Assembly (NCBI GenBank): GCA_035541995.1
Contig: DATKMG010000385.1
Coordinates: 1-15,650, forward strand
Length of the DNA stretch: 15,650 nt
Direction of reading: 5' to 3'
Source of the DNA: DATKMG01 sp035541995
Lineage (GTDB): Bacteria > Acidobacteriota > Terriglobia > Versatilivoradales > Versatilivoraceae
Shown here: positions 1 to 7,179 of the stretch, piece after piece
Layout of the letters: each line of letters begins with the position of its first letter
Position numbering within the stretch: position 1 is the stretch's first letter
Notes under the pieces: model-generated
What the model saw: only the letters and a program-made list of their open reading frames with translations
The model's database searches: none
What the model was told of the DNA's origin: nothing
Position numbers and translations under genes: made by a program

Positions 1-2
1 CC

Positions 3-347
3 ATCGCATTTGTTGAGCGATGGGGGTACGAGATCCTTGAGAGATGCGGTGTCCCCATCTCGGATATAGTTTTTTCGACCGGGAGCGCAGCCAAAAGCCC
101 GATTCTTTCCCAATTGCGGGCTGAAATCCTGAATCGTACGGTAGCCCGTTGCGAACACCCGGATGCCGCATTTGGCGCGTGTATTCTGGCGGCCAGTGAA
201 ACCTTCTACTCTCAGGACATCTGCTCTGCAACACGGAAGATGACCAGGCTAGCTGAAAGTTGTTCGCCCACCCCTGACCGAATGGTACGCTATGATGAGA
301 TCTACACTTCATTTCGCCGAGCCTGTACGCGACGAGGGTACGGATGA
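3..347 (+). CDS. FGGY-family carbohydrate kinase, C-terminal fragment (cut by window start)
   Basis: The reading frame is open from base 3 to the TGA at 345-347, so the gene begins outside the window. The visible 114 residues match the C-terminal ATPase lobe of FGGY kinases: an 'AFVERWGYE' helix, then 'STGSAAKSPILSQLRAEILN', which corresponds to the Gly-rich ATP-binding segment and following helix, then 'DAAFGACILAA', equivalent to the late G-A-A-x-L segment, and a final Y-x-x-F helix. FGGY kinases phosphorylate ketoses, polyols or related sugars with ATP in the cytoplasm. The substrate cannot be read because the N-terminal domain is missing. The stop overlaps the next start as ATGA (344-347), which implies translational coupling with the phosphohexomutase. 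It is not a duplicate of the complete FGGY kinase at 5630, since the two differ clearly in this region. Confidence 0.85.
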   Translation: MAFVERWGYEILERCGVPISDIVFSTGSAAKSPILSQLRAEILNRTVARCEHPDAAFGACILAASETFYSQDICSATRKMTRLAESCSPTPDRMVRYDEIYTSFRRACTRRGYG

Positions 348-1708
348 CAAGCCCCTGGAAAGCCTGTGACATTCGAGGTCGATACCCCGACGAAGTGAGT
401 CCAGGCCTTTTATTCCGGGTAGGCAATAGCCTGGGGTCGAAACTGCCGTCCGGATCGCGGGTAATGATTGCGGGTGATTTCCGGTCCAGTACGCCTTTGC
501 TCAAGGAAGCCCTCGCAGAGGGCCTCATGCGAGCAGGGATTCGTGTTCTTGACGCCGGACAAATCCCTACCCCCATCGCCTATTTCGCCCACCGGAATTG
601 GGATAGTAATGCTGTCTTGATTGTCACCGCATCTCATAACCCCTCTAACTATAATGGGCTGAAGCTAATGGTGGGACAGACTCCTCCGACTCCCTTTGAG
701 CTCGATTGTCTTCGCCAATTGGTACAGGTCGGGTCAATCCGCCAGTCGCGAGGCCAACTCGAAAAAATCAATGCTTCCCCATTGTACGAAGACTGGATCC
801 TTCGTCGGTGGGCAACTCCCCTGAAGAGCGGCGTCTTGAAAGTAGTACTCGATGCTGGCAACGGAGCCTGGTCGGAGATGGCCCCAGGAATATTCGAAGC
901 CTTAGGGTTTCAGGTCCAGCGGTTATTCTGTAAAATTGACGGTAGTTTTCCCAATCGTCCTCCAGATTCCGCCCGGCCTCGAAACTTGTCGGACTTGAGT
1001 TTCGCCGTCAGGAAAAGCGAGGCTCAACTGGGAATCGCCTGGGATGGAGATGGTGACCGGGTCGCCTTTTGCGATGAGACTGGCTCTGTAGTTACGGCGG
1101 ACGAGATGGCCGTTCTTCTGGCGCGCCATTTGCTTCCTGGACATTCCGGTGCCAAGGTAGTTTACGACATCAAGCTCTCTGATGTCCTGCGCCGAACCAT
1201 ACAGGATCTGGGAGGAGCCCCGATCGTCGAACGTAGCGGTCACACGTTTATCAAGAGGCGCATGATTGCCGAGGATTGCCTGCTGGGTTGTGAGGTCAGT
1301 GGACACTATTTCCTTCAGGAATTGCAGGGCGGGGATGACGGACTATTCACGTCCCTGCTCGTTTCCGAGATGGTCGGCCGGGCGGGATCCTTCTATCGTC
1401 TTCGTCAAACAGTCCCTCCCTTCTATGTTACACCGGATCTCAGATTTCCTGCCGATTCAATTCCTTTCCATATCGTGGCCGACCGGCTGCGGGCCAGCTA
1501 CCCCGCCGGCCAGGAAAGTACCCTGGACGGAATGAGAATAGAGACACCGGAAGGTCATGTGCTCATCAGGGAATCGGTCACAGAACCCGTGGTAACGATG
1601 CGCATCGAAGGAGTTTCAAAGGAGAGCCTGGATAGAATGATCGCCATCTGCTTGAACTCGTTTCCTGAAGTGGCAGAGGAAATCAAAGGGCAACTGTCTG
1701 AGAAGTAA
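344..1708 (+). CDS. Phosphomannomutase/phosphoglucomutase (alpha-D-phosphohexomutase superfamily)
   Basis: The 454-residue product has the four-domain phosphohexomutase layout and normal length for a bacterial ManB/AlgC-type enzyme. It interconverts hexose 6-phosphate and hexose 1-phosphate (mannose and/or glucose), feeding sugar-nucleotide synthesis or salvage. Visible motifs in order are the phosphoserine loop TASHNP (Ser97), the Mg-binding loop DGDGDR (234-239), the sugar-specificity loop GCEVSGH (315-321) and the phosphate-binding RESVTEP (409-415) in the last domain. The start codon overlaps the stop of the upstream FGGY kinase by four bases (ATGA), so the two are probably one transcript. 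That pairing hints that the mutase serves a sugar catabolic or salvage route rather than only cell-wall synthesis, but this is inference. Mannose versus glucose preference cannot be decided from the motifs. Confidence 0.92.
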   Translation: MTSPWKACDIRGRYPDEVSPGLLFRVGNSLGSKLPSGSRVMIAGDFRSSTPLLKEALAEGLMRAGIRVLDAGQIPTPIAYFAHRNWDSNAVLIVTASHNPSNYNGLKLMVGQTPPTPFELDCLRQLVQVGSIRQSRGQLEKINASPLYEDWILRRWATPLKSGVLKVVLDAGNGAWSEMAPGIFEALGFQVQRLFCKIDGSFPNRPPDSARPRNLSDLSFAVRKSEAQLGIAWDGDGDRVAFCDETGSVVTADEMAVLLARHLLPGHSGAKVVYDIKLSDVLRRTIQDLGGAPIVERSGHTFIKRRMIAEDCLLGCEVSGHYFLQELQGGDDGLFTSLLVSEMVGRAGSFYRLRQTVPPFYVTPDLRFPADSIPFHIVADRLRASYPAGQESTLDGMRIETPEGHVLIRESVTEPVVTMRIEGVSKESLDRMIAICLNSFPEVAEEIKGQLSEK

Positions 1709-1859
1709 ATGGTAGTGTTACAACAAAAATAAAGGCAATTCTTATAGATTTCCATCATTATGTCTATGAAGCTTGGCTACTAAGCTTTCTGGCTGTAGCA
1801 GTGTCATAGAAGTGGTTCATGCGCCCGGTTGGCGTGTCACTGCCAATAAGACTATCGGC

Positions 1860-1955
1860 GGTAGCCACGATGAATTCAAAATACGAATTCATCGTGGGCT
1901 TCTCATATGTGGTCAAAAGCCCATGGCAAACCAGAAGCGGTTTGTCGTGGCTACC
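1860..1955. repeat. MITE-like palindromic element with 11-bp perfect inverted ends
   Basis: The outer ends GGTAGCCACGA (1860-1870) and TCGTGGCTACC (1945-1955) are exact inverted repeats. Inside is a perfect 13-bp stem, CCACGATGAATTC (1865-1877) and GAATTCATCGTGG (1885-1897), with a 7-base loop, so the left outer end can pair with either partner. A second small stem, CAAACC/GGTTTG, lies at 1927-1944. The right end (TTTGTCGTGGCTACCA) recurs at 12800-12815. There is no transposase, so this is at most a non-autonomous element or a repeat extragenic palindrome. Confidence 0.7.
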
Positions 1956-1963
1956 AAAGCTTG

Positions 1964-2020
1964 CATTTTCATGAAAGGGCCCCATGACCTTTTCAGGTCA
2001 CCACGGTCGATAAAAATGGC
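1964..2020 (+). repeat. Modular repeat, left flank module, copy 1
   Basis: This copy comprises CATTTTCATGAAAG (1964-1977), then CCCCATGACCTTTTCAGG followed by TCACC, and a degenerate GATAAAAATGGC. The GACCT-TTTC-AGGTC portion can form a 5-bp hairpin and TTTCATGAAA is itself a palindrome. The same series of blocks recurs at 5434-5497 and 11530-11590. Confidence 0.75.
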
Positions 2021-2107
2021 AGGGCGCGGTGGCCCCACCGCGCCGCTTTTCAGAAGTGAGGGCGGCTGGGGCCAGCCGTCCCTACCAAAAACACATTTTC
2101 ATAAAAG
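2010..2107 (+). repeat. Core repeat A, plus orientation: two tandem GC-rich hairpins
   Basis: Hairpin 1 is GGCGCGGTGG (2023-2032) with CCACCGCGCC (2035-2044). Hairpin 2 is around GGCTGG (2064-2069) with CCAGCC (2072-2077), extended to GGACGG-type ends with one mismatch. They are joined by CTTTTCAGAAGTGAG and followed by CTACC and CATTTTCATAAAAG (2094-2107). The same order of parts is found inverted at 9146-9245. Confidence 0.75.
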
Positions 2108-2112
2108 TGCCC

Positions 2113-2640
2113 ATGGTCACTCTCGAGACAGAACGCCTGATTTTACGCATGTTCCAAGAGTCTGATCTGGACAGCTACGCTGAAATGTGCGCCGACGAAA
2201 TGGTGATGCGTTACATTAGCACGGGGAAGACACTGTCCCGGTCAGAGGCCTGGAGGGAGATGGCCCGGGTTCTGGGCCATTGGCAACTCCGTGGGTACGG
2301 TTTATGGGCTGTTGAGGAACGTCAAAGCCATACTTTGGTGGGACGCATCGGGTGCTGGAATCCAGAGGGCTGGCCCGGATTTGAGGTGGGATGGATGTTG
2401 CGGCGTCAATTTTGGGGTCATGGATACGCAACTGAGGGGGCAAGAACGGCTTTAAATTTCGCCTTTACAGTTCTCAAGATTCCTCATGTGATCAGTCTGA
2501 TCTATCCCGACAATGCACCCTCCATCCGTGTTGCTCACCGGCTCGGTGAACGGTTGGAAGGCACCCTGGAGGTCGCTGAGATTCCAGGGGTTCGGTTGGA
2601 GGTCTACGGCATTCATCGTGAAGCCTGGGTAAAATCATGA
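2113..2640 (+). CDS. GNAT-family N-acetyltransferase (RimJ/RimL type)
   Basis: The 175-residue protein opens with METERLILR-like sequence (here VTLETERLILRMF), the standard beginning of the RimJ/RimL branch of GNAT enzymes. It continues to the acetyl-CoA pyrophosphate-binding motif A, RRQFWGHGYATEG (97-109), and motif B with the N-x-x-S segment PDNAPSIRVAHRLG (132-145). Such enzymes transfer acetyl from acetyl-CoA to protein N-termini or small amines in the cytosol; the acceptor here is unknown. I chose the ATG at 2113 because it begins exactly at the conserved family start. The longer in-frame start at 2029 would translate 28 residues of intergenic repeat. No strong Shine-Dalgarno is visible, and the base run just upstream is repeat-derived. 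Its neighbours give no functional clue. Confidence 0.88.
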   Translation: MVTLETERLILRMFQESDLDSYAEMCADEMVMRYISTGKTLSRSEAWREMARVLGHWQLRGYGLWAVEERQSHTLVGRIGCWNPEGWPGFEVGWMLRRQFWGHGYATEGARTALNFAFTVLKIPHVISLIYPDNAPSIRVAHRLGERLEGTLEVAEIPGVRLEVYGIHREAWVKS

Positions 2641-2718
2641 TTGCGAATTCACTAGGCTGCGCTGACATCTTATTTGACATACGGGGGCTCTACCGGGAAC
2701 CAGGGGGAAAGGGTAATT

Positions 2719-4098
2719 TTGAACAAGTCTATCTCGCAAACTGAAGTCTATCCGGATTCGACGATACCGAGGCTGCGACGGGTCTTATCTCTCTGGGACC
2801 TGATTCTCTATGGGATCGTGGCAGTTACTCCCAGCGCGCCAGTCACGGTCTTTGGTCTCGCCCTGGTGATGTCCAGGGGCCACGCCCTCGATACCATTCT
2901 CATTGCCATGGTGGCAATGGTGCTCACTGCATTTAGCTATGGCCGAATGGCAGCTCTGTATCCTTCGGCGGGCTCAGCCTATACCTACGTTGGGCGTGGA
3001 CTCAACCCTCATCTGGGCTTCTTAGCGGGTTGGGCCATGCTTCTCGACTATCTTTTCATCCCACTCTTTTGTGTCATTTACGGAACACTGGCATTCCAAC
3101 GATTGCTTCCGCAGGTCCCTTACATCGTGTTTGCTGCGTTTTTCGCCGGAATCATGACCTATTTGAATCTTCGGGGCATTAAAGCAACGGCTCGGACCAG
3201 CGAAATCCTGGTTGGTGCCATGGGCTTGGTCCTGCTCACTTTTATCGCTTTGGCAGTACGATACATGCTTTTCCACCAAGGTTGGAAAAGCCTCTTTACC
3301 ATTCGCCCCTTCTATAACCCGAGCACGTTTGAGTTCCATTCTATTGCCACTGCCACTTCGTTTGCTGCATTGACGTACCTGGGCTTCGACAGCGTCACTA
3401 CCTTGGCCGAAGATGTGAAGAACCCCAGACGCAATGTGCTGCTGGCAGTGGTTCTAGTGTGTGCGTTCACCGGCATCTTCGGCGGGTTGCTGGTTTATCT
3501 CGCACAGCTGGTCTGGCCGGACTATCAGACCTTCTCCAACGTGGAAACGGCATTCATGGACGTGACCCGACGCGTTGGAGGGGTGGCTTTGTTCCAGGCA
3601 ATGGCGATCCTCCTGGTGGTTGCAAATATTGGGGCCGGATTGACCTCTCAGGTTGGGGCTGCGCGGTTGCTGTTTGGCATGGGGCGGGATAATGTTTTTC
3701 CACGAAAGATCTTCGCTTACCTGGACCCCAAACACAACACTCCTACCATTAATATATGGATCATTGGACTGGTGGCTTTCTTTGGCTCGCTGGTGATGAG
3801 CTACGAACTCACGGCGGAGATACTCAATTTCGGTGCGTTCCTGGGTTTCATGGGCGTCAATGTAGCCACCGTCTGGCAGTTCTATGTTGTCAAGCAACAG
3901 GGGCGGAAGAAGCGCTTTCTTGCGGACTTAGTTGTCCCCGGCTTGGGCTTCCTGTTCTGCTTGTGGATTTGGTGGAACCTGGCATGGCCTGCCAAAATTG
4001 CCGGCGGAACATGGTTCGTTTTGGGGATCATCCATCTTGCGGCACAGACCCGTGGATTCCGCAAGACCCCCGTGCTTATTAACTTCAGTGAGTCTTAA
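2719..4098 (+). CDS. APC-superfamily permease, PuuP-like (putrescine/amino acid importer)
   Basis: This 459-residue integral membrane protein has about 12 predicted hydrophobic segments. It carries hallmarks shared with E. coli PuuP: 'ALYPSAGSAYTYVGRGLNPHLGF' spanning residues 79-101 (first part PSAGSAYTYVGR), DYLFIP (110-115), LGFDSVTTLAEDVKNPRR (221-238) and GMGRDNVFPR (320-329). It would import an amino acid or polyamine by proton coupling across the inner membrane; the substrate is inferred from family only. The preferred start is TTG at 2719, preceded by a good Shine-Dalgarno (AGGGGGAAAGGG, 2702-2713). An in-frame TTG at 2674 is possible but has no ribosome site and would add 15 polar residues. 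It stands alone between the acetyltransferase (78 bp upstream) and a repeat-bearing gap. Confidence 0.9.
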   Translation: MNKSISQTEVYPDSTIPRLRRVLSLWDLILYGIVAVTPSAPVTVFGLALVMSRGHALDTILIAMVAMVLTAFSYGRMAALYPSAGSAYTYVGRGLNPHLGFLAGWAMLLDYLFIPLFCVIYGTLAFQRLLPQVPYIVFAAFFAGIMTYLNLRGIKATARTSEILVGAMGLVLLTFIALAVRYMLFHQGWKSLFTIRPFYNPSTFEFHSIATATSFAALTYLGFDSVTTLAEDVKNPRRNVLLAVVLVCAFTGIFGGLLVYLAQLVWPDYQTFSNVETAFMDVTRRVGGVALFQAMAILLVVANIGAGLTSQVGAARLLFGMGRDNVFPRKIFAYLDPKHNTPTINIWIIGLVAFFGSLVMSYELTAEILNFGAFLGFMGVNVATVWQFYVVKQQGRKKRFLADLVVPGLGFLFCLWIWWNLAWPAKIAGGTWFVLGIIHLAAQTRGFRKTPVLINFSES

Positions 4099-4138
4099 CC
4101 AAACCGTGCCGAAACCAAATGGGGAGGGATCATTAAAC

Positions 4139-4263
4139 ACAGAAAACACAGAGGGCACAGAGTGAAATGATAGGGAAATATCCTCAAGCCCGATTTCTGC
4201 CAGAAACAGGCAAAAATTCATTATCCCCCTCAAGACCCGAACTCTGTGTGCCTCTGTGGTCTT
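4139..4263. repeat. Long-range inverted repeat of the 'CACAGAGG...ACAGAGT' type
   Basis: The left arm, about 4144-4163 (AACACAGAGGGCACAGAGT region), is an imperfect inverted match to the right arm at 4241-4263 (ACTCTGTGTGCCTCTGTGGT region), with about 77 bp between. The arms differ by a small insertion and a few substitutions. The element occupies the gap between the permease and the dehydrogenase. Similar ACAGAG/CTCTGT arms are, as general knowledge, a recurrent intergenic repeat in many environmental bacterial genomes. It could fold in the permease 3'-UTR but is not a typical terminator, as there is no U tract. Confidence 0.65.
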
Positions 4264-4316
4264 TTTCCTCGTCCCTCGGGTAAGAAATGAACGATTGAGC
4301 ACCAACAGGAGCAGAA

Positions 4317-5351
4317 ATGACTCAGTTGAGATTCGCGATGTTTGGAACGGGCTTCTGGGCAAGGTTTCAACTTGCGGCATGGAAGGAGCTGGAGAGTGTG
4401 GATTGCGTTGCCATATATAACCGCACCCGATCACGGGGAGAGAAATTCGCTCGTGAATTCGGCGTGCCTGCTGTCTACGATGATGCGGAAGAATTGCTGC
4501 GTCGTGAGAAATTGGACTTCGTTGACATTGTCACCTACCCCTTCACACTCAGTCATTTTGTGAAACTGGTGGCTGCCCACAAAATACCTGTCATCAGCCA
4601 AAAGCCCATGGCCCCGTCAATCGCCATTGCAGAAGAAAACTTGCAGGCATGTCGTGAAGCGGGTGTCCCCTATTTCATTCACGAGAACTGGCGCTGGCAA
4701 CCCCAGCTCAGGGAACTTAAGCGGGTGCTTGACAGTGGCATCATTGGCGCGCCATTCCGCGCCCGTATCTCCATGGTCTCCACCTATCCGGTCTTCATTA
4801 ATGAGCCTCAGCTTAAGAATTTGGAGGAATTCATTCTAACCGATACCGGGACCCATATTCTGGATATGCCCCGGTTCTATTTCGGCGAGGCAGAGAGCTT
4901 GTATTGCCAGGTGCACCGTGTCCATCCGGATGTCAAAGGGGAGGATGTGGCAACAGTAATGCTGATGATGAGGGGAGGTAAAACCACGGTCACCTGCGAG
5001 CTGGGGTACCCGGAAAATTATGTCGAGAACGACTATTTCCCACAAACTATGATCTTCGTTGAGGGAGACAAGGGAACGGCCGAGGTAGCCAGGGATTATT
5101 GGGTTCGCGTGACAACCAGTGCTGGCACTCATGCCAGGCGATTTCCGCCTAAGCGGTATCCTTGGGTGGATCCTGACTACCATGTGATTCACTCCAGTAT
5201 TGTTCCCTGCAATGCCAATTTCCTTCAGGCACTGCGGGGAGAGGGGCCGGCCGAGACCACTGGCGAAGACAATCTCAAGACACTCAAACTGGTATTTGCC
5301 GCCTACGATTCAGCCCGGGCCGGCAAAGTCGTGCATTTCGGGAAGTGGTAA
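4317..5351 (+). CDS. Gfo/Idh/MocA-family NAD(P)-dependent oxidoreductase
   Basis: The 344-residue protein has the normal length and two-domain plan. The N-terminal Rossmann fold has the dinucleotide loop GTGFWA (10-15) and the substrate/cofactor lysine motif QKPMAPS (95-101, Lys96), a Gln variant of the usual EKP that also occurs in the family. The C-terminal alpha/beta domain contains DTGTHILD (176-183), whose Asp/His are in the place of the catalytic D-x-x-x-H. Members oxidise or reduce a hydroxyl of cyclic sugars, inositols or sugar acids; the substrate here is unknown. A clear Shine-Dalgarno AGGAG (4307-4311) sits 5 bp before the ATG. The gene is flanked on both sides by repeat-bearing gaps, so co-transcription with the kinase downstream is uncertain, although a shared sugar pathway is plausible. 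Confidence 0.92.
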   Translation: MTQLRFAMFGTGFWARFQLAAWKELESVDCVAIYNRTRSRGEKFAREFGVPAVYDDAEELLRREKLDFVDIVTYPFTLSHFVKLVAAHKIPVISQKPMAPSIAIAEENLQACREAGVPYFIHENWRWQPQLRELKRVLDSGIIGAPFRARISMVSTYPVFINEPQLKNLEEFILTDTGTHILDMPRFYFGEAESLYCQVHRVHPDVKGEDVATVMLMMRGGKTTVTCELGYPENYVENDYFPQTMIFVEGDKGTAEVARDYWVRVTTSAGTHARRFPPKRYPWVDPDYHVIHSSIVPCNANFLQALRGEGPAETTGEDNLKTLKLVFAAYDSARAGKVVHFGKW

Positions 5352-5356
5352 ATGCT

Positions 5357-5425
5357 GGAGGGCCGAGCTCTGCGAGGCCGATTCCTATCTGGCGTGTTTG
5401 CCGGCCTCACGGAGTTCGGCCCTCC
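5357..5425. repeat. Large imperfect palindrome (core repeat B)
   Basis: GGAGGGCCGA (5357-5366) pairs perfectly with TCGGCCCTCC (5416-5425). The next 14 bases, GCTCTGCGAGGCCG, pair with CGGCCTCACGGAGT at about 12 of 14 positions. The loop is about 21 bases. It begins 5 bp after the dehydrogenase stop, so it could act in its 3'-UTR, but no U tract follows. It is followed directly by CCAAAACTCG and then the CATTTTCATGAAAG flank, as in the other composite copies. Confidence 0.75.
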
Positions 5426-5433
5426 AAAACTCG

Positions 5434-5497
5434 CATTTTCATGAAAGAGAGAGAGTGCCCCATGACCTTTTCAGGTCACCGTGACGTATGAAAACGG
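5434..5497 (+). repeat. Modular repeat, left flank module, copy 2
   Basis: CATTTTCATGAAAG (5434-5447), a GAGA stretch, CCCCATGACCTTTTCAGG and TCACC (identical to copy 1 over this block), then GTATGAAAACGGCGGC. It leads into a different core from copy 1. Confidence 0.75.
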
Positions 5498-5514
5498 CGG
5501 CACTAGCGGGCGAG

Positions 5515-5609
5515 TGTGGGAACCGATCTCCGAGCGGCGACCCGTTTAAGCCAGGGGGTCGCCGCGCAGGAGCGCTGCTCCCACATTAAAACTTACATTT
5601 TCACAAAAG
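5515..5609 (+). repeat. Core repeat C: TGTGGGA...TCCCACA palindrome plus right flank
   Basis: The outer ends TGTGGGA (5515-5521) and TCCCACA (5579-5585) are perfect inverses. Inside, GGCGACCC and GGGTCGCC pair around TAAGCCA-type loop sequence. It is followed by AAAACTTA and the right flank CATTTTCACAAAAG (5596-5609). A related core (TGGGAGCCGATCTCCGAGCG) is at about 11606-11625 and a degraded one at about 12719-12780. The right flank ends 20 bp before the kinase start. Confidence 0.7.
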
Positions 5610-5629
5610 CCCGAATAGGGAGTGGATGT

Positions 5630-7177
5630 ATGAACGAAGACCGTTGCCTGATCGGAATTGATGCAGGGACATCGGTGGTGAAAGCCGTGGCTTTTGATGT
5701 CTCTGGAAATGAAATTTGTAGTCATGAAATTCCCATGGGAGTTCGTCAGCCCCAGCCTTTGTGGGTCGAGCAGGATATGACGGAATTGTGGGATACGGTG
5801 AAGGCTTGCCTCACGAAGATCGCCTCGAGATTGAGGGAATTGAAACGCGAGATGGCGGGCATCGGAATTACGTCAACCGGGGACGGCACCTGGATCATGG
5901 ATCAGGATGGGAAACCCGTTCGAGGCGGCATGATGTGGTGCGACGGTCGCGCCGGAAAAATCGTTGAGCGCCTGCATTCCCAGGGAATTGCACATTTGGC
6001 GTTCGACATTTGCGGAACTTCCGTCTTTACTGGATCACAGGCGGCCCAACTGGCGTGGTTGAGAGAAAATGAGCCGGAATCCTTGAGAAGAGCATCTGTC
6101 ATCTTTCACGCCAAGGACTGGCTTTTCTATAAAATGACAGGGATCATCAGCAGCGATGAAACGGACGAATCGTTGACGATGTTGCGAATGTCTACAAGAA
6201 AGTATGATCCTGAACTCTTCCGAATATTCAGGATCGAAGACCTGTTTCCCAAATTCCCCCCTGTCAAGCCCACGGAGGAGAACGTGGGAACAATCCTGCC
6301 GTCAGTGGCAAAAGAGATAGGCATACCGGGCAACATACCGGTCGGTTCCGGCCCAATGGATGTCGCGGCCTGCGCTCTTGGCACGGGGGCCATCGAGCAT
6401 GGCCAAGCTTCGTCGATATTGGGAACGGCCGGGATCCATCAAGTGATCATGAACGAACCGATTCTCGAACCCCGGATGGTCGGAATGACTCTTTGCCACG
6501 GTGTAAAGGGACGTTGGATGCGCATGTTGGCCGCGATGACAGCCACTCCCAATCTGGATTGGTTCTTGAAGGAACTGGGGGGAGGATTTACCATGGAGGC
6601 CCGGGAAGGGGGGGGAGGGATCTATGAGCATCTGGAAAAGGTCGTCAGATCCGTCCCGGCCGGATCAGAGGGCGTCATTTTCCATCCCTATCTGTTCCCC
6701 GGCGGTGAGCGTGGACCTTTCGTGAAGCCCACAGCCCGAGCGAGTTTTACGGGGCTGAACCTCAACCACTCGCGTCGGCATCTGTTACGTGCCGTCTACG
6801 AGGGGGTCGCGTATGCTACCCTGGATTGCTATCGGCATATGCCTATTGATCCGCAGATTGTGTATCTATCCGGCGGCGGTGCTAACAGCCCTGTCTGGTG
6901 CCAAGTGATTGCGGATTGCCTGGGGAAGCCCGTCAGTGTTCCAGAGGGTTCTCAGTTTGGCGCCAAGGGAGCGGCACTAAATATCGGGGTCGCTGTAGGG
7001 ACCTATAAAAATGCCCGGGATGCAGTCGGTCAATCGGTCAGAATGGCTCGACCCTACGAACCAGACTCCGGGAATTCCAAGCTTTACCAGCAACTTTATG
7101 AGGTTTACCGAGCGACGGCAGAAAGGCAAATGGACCTTTGGGACCTCCGCTCCAAAATCATAAACAGGGAAGAATAG
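5630..7177 (+). CDS. FGGY-family carbohydrate kinase (xylulokinase/LyxK/erythritol-kinase-like)
   Basis: The 515-residue enzyme is of normal FGGY length. It has the first phosphate loop GIDAGTSVVKAVAFD (9-23), the substrate-domain segment MWCDGRA (102-108), the catalytic-base region GSGPMDVAACALGTG (239-253, Asp244) and the C-terminal ATP-binding LSGGGANSPVW (413-423) with GAKGAALN (444-451). It phosphorylates a ketose or polyol in the cytosol. Overall sequence style (QPLWVEQDMTELW, LAWLRENEPE) recalls L-xylulose kinase LyxK and erythritol kinase, but the substrate is not proved. The ATG at 5630 starts at the family N-terminus behind GGGAGTGG. The longer frame from 5516 would translate repeat core C. 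Its stop is 2 bp before the aldolase start, so the two form an operon. Confidence 0.9.
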   Translation: MNEDRCLIGIDAGTSVVKAVAFDVSGNEICSHEIPMGVRQPQPLWVEQDMTELWDTVKACLTKIASRLRELKREMAGIGITSTGDGTWIMDQDGKPVRGGMMWCDGRAGKIVERLHSQGIAHLAFDICGTSVFTGSQAAQLAWLRENEPESLRRASVIFHAKDWLFYKMTGIISSDETDESLTMLRMSTRKYDPELFRIFRIEDLFPKFPPVKPTEENVGTILPSVAKEIGIPGNIPVGSGPMDVAACALGTGAIEHGQASSILGTAGIHQVIMNEPILEPRMVGMTLCHGVKGRWMRMLAAMTATPNLDWFLKELGGGFTMEAREGGGGIYEHLEKVVRSVPAGSEGVIFHPYLFPGGERGPFVKPTARASFTGLNLNHSRRHLLRAVYEGVAYATLDCYRHMPIDPQIVYLSGGGANSPVWCQVIADCLGKPVSVPEGSQFGAKGAALNIGVAVGTYKNARDAVGQSVRMARPYEPDSGNSKLYQQLYEVYRATAERQMDLWDLRSKIINREE

Positions 7178-7179
7178 AC

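Larger units (their letters stand above)
1709..2112. repeat. Repeat-filled 404-bp intergenic region
   Basis: No credible gene lies here. The first 150 bases are AT-rich and featureless apart from an AAGCTT direct repeat around 1767-1786. From 1860 onward it is a chain of palindromic blocks, described in separate entries: an EcoRI-site hairpin inside an inverted GGTAGCCACGA pair, a left flank module (1964-2020) and two GC-rich cores (2023-2081) ending in a second flank copy at 2094-2107. That last copy stops 5 bp before the acetyltransferase start. Confidence 0.8.

Noticed and set aside
923..1306. Minus-strand open frame of 127 codons in the phosphohexomutase gene
   Set aside because: Shadow of the mutase coding sequence; no domain or ribosome site.
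1718..1748. TTACAA with TTATAG as a promoter after the mutase gene
   Set aside because: Weak hexamers at 18-19 bp spacing in AT-rich sequence, and no gene follows closely.
2674..2679. TTGACA as a -35 promoter box upstream of the permease
   Set aside because: No acceptable -10 hexamer occurs at 16-18 bp spacing.
4410..5351. Gln-Lys-Pro instead of Glu-Lys-Pro in the Gfo/Idh/MocA protein as a sign of lost activity
   Set aside because: The lysine is kept and the Gln variant is common in this family.
5357..5425. Rho-independent terminator after the dehydrogenase gene
   Set aside because: The stem is long and GC-rich, but it is imperfect, has a 21-base loop and is not followed by a U tract; it fits the repeat family better.
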